Assembly: GCA_028571685.1 (NCBI GenBank)
Contig: CM053154.1
Coordinates: forward strand, 6,299,501 to 6,363,500
Direction of reading: 5' to 3'
DNA length: 64,000 bases
Source: Heterohyrax brucei
Lineage: Eukaryota > Chordata > Mammalia > Hyracoidea > Procaviidae
Part shown: piece after piece, positions 10,310-21,489 of the stretch
Numbering within the stretch: the stretch's first letter is position 1
Layout: each line of letters starts with the position of its first letter
Made by a program: the position numbers and the translations under genes
The notes under the pieces: generated by a model
What the model was told of the DNA's origin: nothing
Seen by the model: the letters and a program-made list of their open reading frames with translations, nothing else
Databases searched by the model: none

Positions 10310-11160
10310 GGCAGCATTGGGCAGAGCCCATGGCTGCGGACTCTTCTGGGTGACCAGACAGTCCAGCTCTCTCTGAGTGTGTGGTAGGTAATCAGATGAC
10401 CCATCTCTTACCTGTCTCACCTGTCAACCTCCTTAAGAGTTGGTGTGTGGGAGACCCATTACTGTAGAACAGGTCTTCAGGCACCAACGCAGAGGTTGGC
10501 ACCAACAGTCTCCTTATATTGGGTCCCATTTCATACCCTAAAGCAGTGTCTTGCTAAATCATAATCTTTAAAAAGCCCAGAGTAGTGGATTATGTAAGTG
10601 CGATTAGTACTGCTTTAGTGAAATCCCACTTTGAGAGGCTCAACTCAGAAGCAGATGCGTTCCAGCCCAATACCCTTAATGGAGGCTGTGTCCATCCAGC
10701 AGGTGGCATGTGGCCCATCTGCTCTGCTCTCAGGAGCTTCCCCTACATCAGGTCCATCAGGGTGGAAAGGATGCAGTCTTCTCTTTAGGGAGTTGTCAAT
10801 AGGAATTACTGAAAGGGTATTTCATGCCGTTCTGGTGTGAGTGAAGTGCTGCACAGATCTTTGATCTCCAGACATGTTGTTTAAAGGATGACTGTTGTTC
10901 TTATAAGAGGAGTGAGCACTTATGGAGGTCTCAGTCAGAGGGGTCCTAACACTAAAAAAGAGCAGTAGGGATCCCTGTTCATCGAGAGAGAGAGAGAGAC
11001 AGAGATGGGCAGAGAGAGAAAGGGGAACGAGGAGGAGTGAATGATTAAGAGCAGTTGTAGTGGACACTGGCCCAGGGGCTGTGGATCCCCAGCTTGAGAA
11101 GTTAGCAGTTTAGGACCCAGTGTGTTCATATCACCTCTGCTAGTTTATTCAGCAAGAACA
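10310..11160. other. Unique sequence with a short (GA)n
   Basis: No gene or named repeat recognised. It contains a short GA run (10985-11001) and a weak CTCF-like core CCAGCAGGTGGCAT at 10696-10709. Confidence 0.4.
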
Positions 11161-11166
11161 GCAGTG

Positions 11167-11711
11167 ATGTGAATTGTGTCCCCCAAAAATGTGTGTAACA
11201 ATTTGGCTGGGCCATGATTCCCAGTATTGTGATTGCCCTTCATTTTGTGATTTTCCTATGCTGTAAATCCTAATCTCTGCTGTGGTTAATAGAGTAGATT
11301 ATGTTAGAAAGGATTAGAGGGGGACTGTGACACCCTTCCTGTGGTCACCTCCGTGCTCCAGTGTAAAGGATGCTTCCCTGTGGTGTGACTTGCACCACCT
11401 TTTATCCCACAAGAGATGAAAGGAAAGGGAAGCAAGCAAAGAGTTGGGGATCCCATACCATCAAGAAAGCAGCACTGAGGAGAGAGCGCGTCCTTTGGAC
11501 CTGAGGTTCCTGCAGCGAGATGCTCTCAGACCAAAGAAAGACTGATGCAACACAAGGGCCTTTCTCCAGAGCTGACAGACAAAGCCTTCCCCTGACGCAG
11601 ACATCCTGAGTTCGGACTTGTAGCCTACTGGACTGTGTGAGAATAAACTCTTCTTTGTTAAAGCCATGTACTTGTGGTATTTCTGTGAGAGCGTACCAGG
11701 TGACTGAGACA
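11167..11711 (+). mobile_element. Solo LTR, MaLR-like
   Basis: Starts TGTGAATTGTGTCCCCCAAA and ends GTGACTGAGACA, with AATAAACTCTTCTTTGTTAA near the end. Same family as 140-655 and 44548-45088. Solo LTR fossil. Confidence 0.7.
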
Positions 11712-12287
11712 ACCAGGCAACTTGCCAATAAGAAGTAACTTTTGTAGGCTTTTCAATACTGTGCATAGTCTCCCCTTAGTAACTGTATTTTTGACCAAGC
11801 ATCTCACATGACTTTTTCGTTTTAGGAAAGTCTGAGTGCTTTAGTGGGCCTTCTAGTGCTGTTATGGGAGAAAATTCACTGCTTCAGGTGTTGTGACAGT
11901 GAATTAGTGACAAGGCACAGAATGAGCAGAGGTCCAGTGAAGGATGAGACGAGGAGGACAGCAGTGTCATTTCCCATCTGGAGAGGGCTGATGCTTTTGA
12001 ATTCCTTTTCTTTATGAGTTTGTTTTCTTGATAAATCCACCCCATGTGTGAAACATCTCTAAGGCACTAGAAACCCCGCCGGAGTAGTGGAGAAGAGGCC
12101 AGCTAGCGAGTTGGTCGGCAGCTTGACTCTACCCGTGGAAACTCCGTGGAGGCAGTTCTGTGAGTTGAAATGGACTTACTGGCAGTGGCTTTTTTCTTTT
12201 TCTTTCTTTCTTTTTTTTGCTTGTTTGTTTTGTTGTTACATCAAAGGCCCTAGTGTGGGTGAAGAGTACCTCTGACTGGAAAACACC

Positions 12288-12364
12288 GTCCTTATCTGCT
12301 GCAAAAGTGTTAAGAAGCAAAGATACACTTTGCTGACTAAGGTGTGCCTGACCTAAGCCATGGT
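12288..12364 (+). mobile_element. Short RTE LINE fragment
   Basis: AAGTGTTAAGAAGCAAAGAT followed by GACTAAGGTGTGCCTGACCT corresponds to the RTE around 62965-63015 (AGGACTAAGTTGCGCCTGAC). It ends abruptly where the T-rich end of the reverse L1 begins. Confidence 0.55.
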
Positions 12365-12365
12365 A

Positions 12366-13640
12366 CTTCTTTTTTTGTTTTCCAGTTGTGCTTTAGATGA
12401 CAGTTTACAAAGCAGATTAGCTTGTAATTAAACAGTTAATACTCACATTGTTTTGTGACAGTGGCTGCCAACCCCATCATGTGCCAACACTCTCTGGTTC
12501 TTGACCTTAGGTTCCCTGTTACCAGCTTTCCTATCCTTATCTCTCTTCTCATCTGTCTTAGTCATCTAGTGCTGCCATAGCAGAAATACCTCAAGTAGGT
12601 GGCTATAGAAAGAGAACTTTTATTCTGTCACAGCCCAGCAGGCTGCAAGTCCAAATTCAGGACACTAACTCCAGGGGAAGACTTTCTCTGTTGGCTGTGG
12701 AAGAGGGTCCTTGTCGTCAGTCTTCCCCTGGACTGGGAGCATCTGTGGTGCAGGGACCCCAGGTCCTTTCCAGAGGATGAGCTCTGCTCCCAGAACTGCT
12801 TCTTTCTTGATGGCATGAGGTCCCCCAATCTCTCTGCTAGCTTCTTTCTTTTATATCTCAAGAGACTGCCTCAAGGCACAATACAGACTTATACAGTGAG
12901 TCCTGGCCCACCAACACAACTGCCGCCCGTCCTTCTTCAGTTACATCACAGTCAGTGTTTATGGCGTATAGGAACATCACACAGTCCCGGGAATCATGGC
13001 CCAGCCAACGGCTGTACACATTTTGGGGGGACAGAATTCAATCCATGATAGTGTCCCTGCCCTTGAGCTGGTGTGCCTGTTTAGTCCTATTTTGTTTTAT
13101 AGGCCTGTCTTGATCTTTGACTGAAGGGTAAACCTCAGGAGTGACCTCAGTACTGAGTCAAAAGGTCATCTGGGGGGCCCCGTACTCTTGGGGATTCTCC
13201 AGTCTCTGTCAGACCAGTAAGCATGGATTTTTTGTGAGTTAGAATTGTGTTCTGCATTTTTTTCGAGGTCTGTCTGAGACTCTCTACTGTGGTCCCCATC
13301 GAAGCATTCAGGGGTGGCTGCCGGGTACCATCTATTTGTACGGGGCTCAGTCCAGTGGCGGCTGTGGTCATTGTGATCCATCAGTCTGTTGTACTAATTT
13401 CCCTGTGTATCTTCTGTTTTCTTCATTCTCCTTTGCTCCAGATGGGATGAGACCAGTGGAGTATCTTAGATGGCTACTCACAAGCTTTTAAGACTCCAGA
13501 TGCTACTCACCAAAGTGGGATGTAAAATGTTTTCTCATAAACTAGGTTAAGCCGGCTGAGATGGATGTACTGTAAGGTAATGGTCCCTAGCCCTCAGCCC
13601 GGTAGTTCAGTCCCTCAGGGAGCGTGGAGGCTGAGGTCTT
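12366..13640 (-). mobile_element. LINE-1 3' UTR, split by an LTR
   Basis: Starts with a T-rich tail and GTGCTTTAGATGACAGTTTAC, the reverse of the tail seen at 5620-5657. It runs to about 12553, is interrupted by an LTR, then resumes with GAGCTGGTGTGCCTGTTTAG, CAGTCTCTGTCAGACCAGTA and AGCTTTTAAGACTCCAGATG, to near CTCAGGGAGCGTGG. About 780 bp of L1 3' UTR is present. Only 3' UTR is seen. Confidence 0.75.
12554..13050 (-). mobile_element. Solo LTR, MaLR-like, inside L1
   Basis: Reverse copy starting TGTCTTAGTCATCTAGTGCT and ending ATTCAATCCATGATA. Sequence order is the exact reverse of the forward copies (CACAGCCCAGCAGGCTGCAA, GGGGACAGAATTCAATC). It splits the L1 3' UTR, so it is younger than that L1. 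Confidence 0.75.
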
Positions 13641-13767
13641 CTCAGGTGCCTCGTATACGTGCTAATGCTAGACAAGGACAAAGGAAGATGAAAGAACTGA
13701 TGCACTTGAACTATGTGGGCAAAGAATAGAGGCATACCACAGACTGTTAAAAGAACAAACAAGTCAG

Positions 13768-14405
13768 CCTTGTTGTCAGGTGTCACTGAGAAAGTTCCAG
13801 TTTATCGTGACCCAGTGGAGGGTACGATGGCAGTGTGCGGTCCTGTGCCACCCTCCCGTCACGGCTAGGCTTCAGCCCGTGTCGCAGCCTGTGTCAGTCC
13901 GTTGCCTTGAGGGCCTTCCTCTTTCTCACTGACCCTCTGTGTTGCTAAGCATGATGTCCTTCTCCAGGGACTGGTTCCTTCTGATAATGTGTCCAAGGTA
14001 CATGAGATGAAGTCTTGCCATCCTGCTTTCTAAGGAACATTCTGGCCGTACTTCTCCCAAGACAGATTTGTTCTTCTTCTGGCAATCCACCATACGTTCA
14101 ATATTCTTTGCCAGCACTATAATTCAAATTTGGCAATTCCTCTTCAGTCTGCCTTATTCATTGCTCAGCTTTTACTTGCATATGAGGCAGTTGAAAATGC
14201 TGTGGCTTGGGTAAGGTGTGCCTTAGTCCCCAAAGTGACATCTTTGCTTTTTAACACTTGGAAGAGGTCGTTTGCAGCAGATTTGCCCAGTGCAGTGTGT
14301 GTTTTGAGTTTTTGTCTGCTGCTTTCCTGGGTGTTTAGTGTGCATCCAAGTGAAATCCTTGACAACTTCAATATTTACTCCATTTATCATGATATTAATT
14401 AATCA
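13768..14405 (-). mobile_element. RTE LINE 3' part
   Basis: Tail at the left (TTGTTGTCAGGTGTCACTGA), then CCAGGGACTGGTTCCTTCTG, the complement of the SLEKDIM-coding stretch. The minus-strand frame at 13926-14117 reads HIIRRNQSLEKDIML, the C-terminal region of the RTE protein. The copy continues to about 14405 with CTTTGCTTTTTAACACTTGG. Broken and 5'-truncated. Confidence 0.75.
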
Positions 14406-14449
14406 GTCTTAGTAGAAAGATAAACAGAATGTTTCCTTGAAGTGACGAC

Positions 14450-14697
14450 AGTTTGGGTTATGTCATCAGGAAAACCCTATCACTAGAAAAGAACATTATA
14501 CTTGCTAAAGTAGAGGGTCAGCGAAAACGAGGGGTGCCCTCAATGAGATGGGTGGGCGCAGCGGCACAGCAGTGGACACCAGCCTACCGCTGATTGTGTA
14601 GAAGGCTCAGGACTGGACAGCTTTGTGTTCTGTGTCCATCAGGGCTCCTTGACCTGGAGCCAGCTGCACAGCAGCTAACAGCAACAACAACAATTTT
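14450..14697 (+). mobile_element. RTE LINE 3' end
   Basis: Plus-strand RTE end: TTATGTCATCAGGAAAACCC, GCTAAAGTAGAGGGTCAGCG, CCCTCAATGAGATGGGTG, and a final CAGCTAACAGCAACAACAAC. It lies head to head with the reverse copy at 13768-14405, leaving about 45 bp between their truncated ends. Confidence 0.7.
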
Positions 14698-14699
14698 AT

Positions 14700-15940
14700 T
14701 TTTCCCTGGCCCACCTGCATCACACTCACACATGGTACTGGTTAAACACTGACATTCTAGTTCTCCCCCCGGATCGACTGAGTGAGAATTTCCTGGGGAG
14801 CAGCTTAGACTATGTGTTTTTGCCAGTTCGCCCAGATGACTCTGAAGTCATTAAAGCTTGACAACCTGTGTGTCTGAGACACTTCCTCATGACCCACACC
14901 CTGCAATGCTGAATATTGTGGGAAAGACACATAAAGTAACACACAAGTCTGATGCATTTGGGAATGTCCAGTCTGGTCAACAGACACGGGGTCCCCGTCT
15001 CACCAAATGTCAGGGGGTTTCTGAGCCCTCAAGTCATCTCAGCGTCTAAACACCTATTTGCATCTAGCGGCTGTCTTATATTTCAGTTTCACCTTGAGTG
15101 ACATCAAACAAGTTACTTAATCTACTTCAAACCTAATTTTGTCTTTCTCATTAAAGAAAGCACTGGTGGAAAGAGTTGAATTTTAATCCTCACCTTCATT
15201 TAAGTCTGAAGGCCAAGGACAAGAGAGTCACTGTAAAAGATGAGTCTTTTGCTGAAGTGTAGGTAGTTTAAACACCTAAAAACGTGAATGCACTGCGACC
15301 TTTTCAGAAGAGCAACTCAAGTATAAACTGAGATCTAAATGGAGAAATAGATAAAATCCGAAGGCACCTGACATTTTGAGATGACCATGTTGGAAAGATG
15401 AGAACAGCTCAAGATTCTAGCTCGTTTGTTTCCCTCTCTGACAGCTCCTAACTCTTCTCGGAACCCCTGGGATTTGGGAGCATGTCATTTTTGGAGGGAT
15501 GAAAGAGGGAGACAGAGGAAGGGAGGTGGGAGTTTATCAAGGGAGGAGAGAAGAGGCAGATGCTTGTGTGGGGTACAGTGCTTCTTCTTCCAGAAAAATA
15601 AGTGGGAGTTCAGTTGTCAAAAAGACCAAAGCCTCAGCATCTTTGCGCCACTTGCCCAAGTTCCCCAAGCACTCGTGACGTGATTTGGCCCAAAGTGTCT
15701 TCAGTCTGCTTTATTGCCTGCTTGGTCAACAGTGGGATTATCTGCTTCAGAACAGAACTGGATGAATGGAGATCATTTCCTTCGGGTGAAAGGATAACAC
15801 CCTTCCATGGACTCCAAGCTCTCAAATCACCTTTTATGCATTCAGTGTCCTCCAGGTAACACAGGGAAGCTTTTCACCATCAGACTCCTATGCTTTTGCC
15901 TGGTAAGATGTTGCCTTCCAGTTTATTTGTATATTCTGTT
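14700..15940. other. Unique sequence, no gene seen
   Basis: No coding exon recognised. A possible MIR scrap lies at 15085-15165 (CAAACAAGTTACTTAATCTACTTC). The rest is unassigned. Confidence 0.4.
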
Positions 15941-15948
15941 TCCTAAAT

Positions 15949-16120
15949 ACAGCCCTGATGGCGCAGTGCTTAAGCGCTCGGCTGCTGACCACAAGGCCGG
16001 CAGTTCAAATACACCAGTCACTTGGTGGAAACACTGTAGGGCAGTTCCACTGTGTTCTATAAGGTCCCTGTGAGTCAGAATTGACTTGACAGCAGTGGGT
16101 TGGTTTTGGTTTTGGTTTAA
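15949..16120 (+). mobile_element. AfroSINE with target-site duplication
   Basis: Complete short-form copy: ACAGCCCTGATGGCGCAGTG head with A box GCGCAGTGCTTAAGCGCT, B-box region GGCAGTTCAAATACACC, tail GTGAGTCAGAATTGACTTGA, and a TTGGTTTT-rich end. Flanked by a 9-bp repeat TTCCTAAAT (15940-15948 and 16121-16129). Confidence 0.85.
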
Positions 16121-16439
16121 TTCCTAAATGATATCAAATACCTGAAAATGGATCATGCCTATGGGAAATACTAGGGTCAGGTCTGATGTGTTCCTCCAGT
16201 AGGTGGTGGGACTTATATGATACTGGAAGTAGAGAAGATAATGATTGGCTAAGCCTATTTGGGGAAATACATAGGATTCATATGTTGAATTGTTATTTCA
16301 AGTAGGGTAGTTAGCAGAAGTTGCACAAAAATGTATATAATTAGTAGTTACAGCAAGCTGAGACACAATTTTTTTAATCATACATCTATACAACTCAAAC
16401 TCTTTTACTTAACAAATGAGCATGAGTAATAATTGTTCC

Positions 16440-16593
16440 TGCGGAAATTTGTCGTAATGATTTTATAAAGTGCATTCTTAACCTCCACGCCAACATTGTG
16501 ATGTGGTTATTATTCTAACCACTTTTACAAAAGAGAAAATGAGTAGAGATGGCAATTAGCTTACGTCAAGTCACCCAGCTAGTTAGTTGCAGA
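16440..16593 (-). mobile_element. MIR SINE
   Basis: Reverse MIR core with GAAAATGAGTAGAGATGGCA and GTCAAGTCACCCAGCTAGTT. Its right end is interrupted by the L1 at 16603. Confidence 0.6.
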
Positions 16594-16602
16594 ACCAATC
16601 TT

Positions 16603-17312
16603 TTTATTATTATTACGATTGAATGAAAATGTACATTCTCATACGAATTTGCATGCTCAGCTATATGCAGCTTCACTGCTGTCCCTGCACGGTGACAACA
16701 CACTGTTCCTCTCTGCTCCATACATGTCTTATCTTCCCAATAGTCTGCTTCCTATCTTCTCTTCTCCACGCATTCCCCTTCCTGCAGTATGAGGTCAACA
16801 GGACGACCTCCTATAGATGCCTAGAACCATAAAGTGCCCACACAATATGGTCACTCTGCATCACCAAGTCCAATCCATTGCTGTCTGAAAAGTTGACCTT
16901 CATTATGATTTATGGACAGGAGCAGCATCAGGGCCAGGGGCCATGCTCCCAGGGGAACCCCAAAGTCCCTGGACCGTCAATTGTGGTATTTCAGTGGAGA
17001 TCTCAGGATGCACCCCTATTTATACTTGTGTTGCCAGTGAGACTCAACTTTGTGAGCTGCATCACGGCTATCACTGGTGGTGGCCTGGCACCATCTGGTT
17101 CTTCCTATCACAAGTCAATGTAGACATCCACTCGTGTGGGTCTCTCTGTCTTCTGGATTGTCTTTCCCCCATGTTGTTATGGTCTTTGGTGATCATCCGT
17201 TCCTGCTAAGTTGGGACCATTTGCTGTACCCTCAGATGGCAGCATGGCAGCTTTTAAGACCCCAGATGCCACTCACAAGTGTGGGGTGTGGAGAGTCCTC
17301 CTTAGCGGTTAT
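16603..17312 (-). mobile_element. LINE-1 3' UTR fragment with 9-bp duplication
   Basis: Reverse copy of the 945-1497 element, extending further. It begins with a T-rich tail and GATTGAATGAAAATGTACAT and ends near CAAGTGTGGGGTGTGG. Flanking 9-bp repeat ACCAATCTT at 16594-16602 and 17313-17321. Truncated L1 insertion into a MIR. Confidence 0.7.
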
Positions 17313-17321
17313 ACCAATCTT

Positions 17322-18584
17322 AAGTCTTTTTCTTTCATGTTTATCTCATTTCGAGAGAGAAAAATCATTGAAGAGTATAAGACATGACTAAAATAATCAT
17401 ACATCGGCTTGGGAAAACTTACTGTTGCAGTACACGTGCTGACTAACGTTGTGCCATTGATTTTCTGTTGATATTTACTGCCCAACATTGAAAAGACTTG
17501 GTGACAATCCAGGCTGGAGGAAGACCTCTGTCTGTTTGATATTAATCCACCGAGATCTCTACCTAATTGAGGAAAAACACATAATGAGGTCTGCCTGATC
17601 TTTTTTTCCATTTCTGTAATGAGTTATCACAGTGTCTTAAAATAGAAGATAAATGTCTCCTAAATTGAGTGTGTAGATAATGGTGTGTGTAATAGGGTAT
17701 CATCAGGGACCCAGGACAAGAACAAACAGTTTGATTTCCCAAGAAGACAGACATCATTGTCTGCAGCCAGTTCTGACCATCTCTCGTGCTACAAACTTAC
17801 TTGGCTGTTCAGAGCGGCACCTCTGAGTTAATGGTCTTGTGAATGGAACTGGGGTCTAATGTACTGGTCGTCTTGCCAGTGCTAAGCATTTGTAGCATGT
17901 CCTTGAGAAGAAGAGCCCAATGGTCAGGAGGCCACTCGAGGCCAAACCCAAACACGAGTGCTGGCTGCTGCCTCAGCCTGTGGCCAGGACTCCTCTGCAG
18001 ACACTTCCGGAAGCAGCTTCCTGCTGCCCTCCCCTCGCCCACCTCGCCCGCGTCGCCAGCCTCGCCCGCCTTCTGTGTGAGCTCATGCACCGCAGCCTAG
18101 GACCTGTTTGCAGTGTGTCGCGTCGGTCCCTGCCTCTTCACAGCCAGCAGAGTGACAGCGGGAAGTCAGGACTTGACCATGTCTGCTGGCAAACGATGGC
18201 GTCTCTGCCACTCCCTGTCCCTTGTTCCCAAACCCTGAGTGTCCCTTCTTGTCCACACTCAGAGCGCTGCTGCTCATAACCCCTCTGTCCCTTGCGAGTT
18301 CAGGCTGGTGGCAGCTCTTGCTGGAGCCCGTCATTCTGCCCGCGCCTTTGGGAATCTGCCCGTTGCCATCCAGTTTCTCCACACGAAGATGCCCAGGTGC
18401 CTGCGACTCTGATCAAGGAGCTGACGATCCAGTGAGTTTTCCTTTTCTGTTCTGCAGGGTTTGGATTTAATGATCACAAAAGTGATGCTTGTTTTATGTC
18501 TACAAAGTTACGTTCTAAAAGGACATAAGGTGTGAACGCTTTCTGTAGTCTTTTAGCCTTAATCTGGTGGACACATAGGTATAT
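17322..18584. other. Unique sequence, GC-rich in the middle
   Basis: No repeat family or exon recognised. The stretch 17930-18420 is GC-rich and gives overlapping open frames on both strands (for example 17920-18279), but these look compositional: leucine-, serine- and proline-rich with no domain. Confidence 0.4.
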
Positions 18585-18589
18585 TTATT

Positions 18590-18895
18590 GACAATGGAGG
18601 GCCCATGGTAGAATTCTCACCTTCCACGCAGGAGACCTGGCTCTATTCCCAGTCCACTCATGTTGACTGTGGCCCCCACCTGTCTGTCAGTGAAGGCTTG
18701 TGTGTTGCTGTAACACTGATCAGGTCTCAGTGGAGCTGCCACACTAAGATAGACTAGAAAGAAAGGCCTGGCAACCTGCTCCAGGAAGATCAGCCACTGA
18801 AGATGCTGCGGGTCACAACCATCCAGTCTTGTGCTGTCCAGGGTCCCCGTCAGCTGCTGGCTGACCTGATGACAGCTGACAATAGCAAGAAATAT
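18590..18895 (+). mobile_element. tRNA-Gly-derived SINE
   Basis: The head CATGGTAGAATTCTCACCTT, CCACGCAGGAGACC, then GGCTCTATTCCCAGTCC follows tRNA-Gly (GGTAGAATTCTCGCC...GGTTCGATTCCC). A body with CACACTAAGATAGACTAGA and CTGGCAACCTGCTCC follows, then a tail ending GACAGCTGACAATAGCAAG like the RTE end. Related copies are at 51236-51540 and 51815-52115. It is distinct from the main AfroSINE head. Confidence 0.7.
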
Positions 18896-18954
18896 ACACT
18901 ATAATTTTATAAAATAAAGTTGAGCAACTCGATCTTTAAATTTACGTCTTAGAC

Positions 18955-19013
18955 ACAGCTTCATCTCCACTGGCCGAGTGCTGAACCACTGCACCACCAG
19001 GCCCTCAGGGAAG
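18955..19013 (-). mobile_element. AfroSINE head fragment
   Basis: The reverse SINE head is recognisable as GAGTGCTGAACCACTGCACC followed by ACCAGGCCC. Only the tRNA-like part remains. Confidence 0.4.
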
Positions 19014-19379
19014 AGATCGCGGCTGATTCGGGGTGACTGTGCTGGGCAGAGCAGTGGTCTGCTGCTGGGTGTCCAGCAAGCAGCCATCTGGAAACAACAG
19101 CACTGACTTGTGACATCTGCTAATTTCTGTGATGTCAGCACTCCTGCCGTGGCTGATTGCAGCCTATCGGCACTGCGTCGTCACTGCAGAGCTGGGGGTA
19201 GCTGCTCCTGATGGGCCCTGGTCCATGCACCCCGGAGGCCGAGCGTGTATTGGTACAGGAACAGCCAAGGGGGTGCAGCAGAAGTGGGCGAAGCAAGAGA
19301 AAAGGGAGTGGGGGAACTGCAAAGGGCAGGCTGGGGCAGGGCGTGTGGGGCCCTGGAGGCCACTGTAAGAACTGCTTGT

Positions 19380-20230
19380 GTCTGGTACAGTGCAAAGACT
19401 CAGAATGTTTTAGCCAGTCAAGTGGCTTGATCTGAGATGTGTGAAGTGTTGGGACTGTGGGGTGGGGGTGTGTCAAGGACAGTAGCAAGGAGGCCAGTGG
19501 GAGGGGCTGCGGTGGTGCAGGAGAGAACTGGGTGGCTAACGCCAAGGTTAACAACGGAGAGGGTCAATTTGTTGGATCACGGATAGATTTTGAAGGAAAA
19601 TCTGATGGGATTTGCCAATCAATTGGGTGTTCAGCGGGAGAAGAAGAAAGGAGACGGAAGGCTTTGGGCCTGAGCGACTGGAAGAGTGGTGTTGCCATTT
19701 AATGGGGTTGTGGACACTGCAGGTAGATTGATTTGGGGGGAGGAAAGCAGGAGTTAGGTTTGGAATATTTGGAGTTCAGGATGTCCATATGCAGGAGGAA
19801 GTGAATGGGCAGTTGGAAGCACAAATAGGGAGTTCAGGGCTATCAGTGTGGGCATCACTAGCATGTAGATGGAGGCTGTCACCCTGGAAGTGAACACAGA
19901 GAGGGAAGAGATGACCAAGAGGGCATGGCACTGGGGACACCTTCATTCCAAGGGCTGGAAGATGAACAGGAGGCAGCAGAGGAGAGGGGGAAGGAGGAGG
20001 AGGACCAAGAGAGGACAGACCAGCAGGTGAGTGAGGAAACTGGTTCCCGATGGAGGGGAAATCAATGGCATCAAATGCTGCTAAGAGCCAAGGAAGATGA
20101 AGACTGAAACTTGTCGTGGAATTTAGCAGCCTGGAGGTCAGTGGTGACATTGATGACAGCCTTCAGCGGTGTGGTGGCAGGGAAAGACCAATTGGAATTG
20201 ACACCGTAGGAAATGGGAGATGATGAATTG
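19380..20230 (+). repeat. Ancient mammal-wide interspersed repeat, family not named
   Basis: Phrases GCCTGAGCGACTGGAAGAGT, GGTTTGGAATATTTGGAGTT, GGCAGTTGGAAGCACAAATA, CATGTAGATGGAGGCT and ATGGCATCAAATGCTGCTAA follow the order of an old repeat found in many mammalian introns. I recognise the text but cannot name the family reliably. No intact frame, and boundaries are approximate. Confidence 0.4.
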
Positions 20231-20514
20231 GGCCCTGCTGGTTCAGGTATCTCAGGTGAGGAATTGTATTGTACCGTGTGTTGGGAGACTTGGGTAGTGG
20301 CAGCAGGGGACAGGACGCAGAGAGAATTTGATCAGCTGTTTTACTGTAATCACAGTACATGCATAGAACAAGTATAAACTGCTCGTTCTTGTCTAACTTT
20401 GAAACCTAATCAAATGATGACTTCAATAAAAGTTCAGATCACTGCAATATTGCTACACTCTCATTTTCCTGAAACTAAACCATTGGTTAGGTTTCCAAGT
20501 AGCAAGGCATGTTT

Positions 20515-21485
20515 CCATGTTTTTGATTTGTGTGTTGTCTCTTAGGTGGTCTTGTGACTCTTATAAAATGACTGGGTGGGACTGTGTGCTGTGTTTGTGG
20601 CCCACCAAGGGGATTGGTCAGTATTGCAAACAGTGTGGACAAGGTGCATGGGTCCCTGTAGGGGTGGCAGCATGCAAATAAGGCATATGGAGCCCTGAGG
20701 AGAGGATTGGTTAGTTTTGCCATCAAGCTAGGCTTAAAAGGGAGCCAATCTCATACTGAAAGTATAGAGTGAAAAAGAAGAGTGTGGTGTCACAGGGTGA
20801 GGAGAGCAGATAGAGTTGCAGAGAGGGGGTGCTTGGCCTTTTGTATGGAAAATTGACATGGATTGTAAATTTGCACTTAATCACAGCAAAAAAAAAAAAA
20901 AATGCATACATGAAAAAAAGAGCCAATCCCAGAGCACAGGAAGGGGTCTTGTTACCACTGAGAAAGAAGAGCCAGGAGAGGAGTGGTCCTTTGGGCCCAG
21001 AGTCCTTGTGCTAAGAATGTCCTGTACCCAGGAGACAGAGCAGGAGCAGTGACACTGGAGGCATGAGATGATGAGCAGCAGTGGCAGAGGAACAGCAGCA
21101 GCAGAACCAGCCCACAGAGCAGGATGGCTGTGGAATCAGGTGGGCTGATGTGTGGAGCGAGAGAGCTGGGAGCCTTTGGGTGGGAGGCTTCCTGGCAGAG
21201 CGAGGTCACCTGGGCACTTACTGGTGGAGCTGAAGAGCTTTGTAATACTTCCCTGAGCCGGGCAGAGGCTGGGCCGGGGTTGCGGGGCAGGAGGGAGGGG
21301 CTTGCCCACAGTGTGGCCCAGAAGCCATCCTGACTGAAGAACTGTATCCTGTGTCCTCCTTGATTCTGAATTGTGACTCCTGCTTCCGTAACACACCCCA
21401 TAACTGAGTGTTGCTGGTGAGTTCTGTGTGGTCATTGCAGTGAGTTATGGAGCCCAGAGAGAGCGCCACGGGGGGAACCATGGGT
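20515..21485 (+). mobile_element. LTR-like element, possibly ERVL-type
   Basis: Features of an LTR in order: an octamer ATGCAAAT at 20672, GGCTTAAAAGGGAGCCAATC, and a late region with CCGTAACACACCCCATAACT (a decayed AATAAACC-type signal) followed by GTGAGTTCTGTGTGGTCATT. The last resembles the U5 of ERVL-type LTRs. An A-run at 20888-20901 may mark a small retroposon inside. No internal region recognised. Ends are uncertain and no second LTR was found. Confidence 0.4.
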
Positions 21486-21489
21486 GTCA

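Noticed and set aside
18590-18660. Possible tRNA-Gly gene
   Set aside because: The tRNA-like part is diverged, lacks a pairing acceptor stem and continues into a SINE body with an RTE-like tail.
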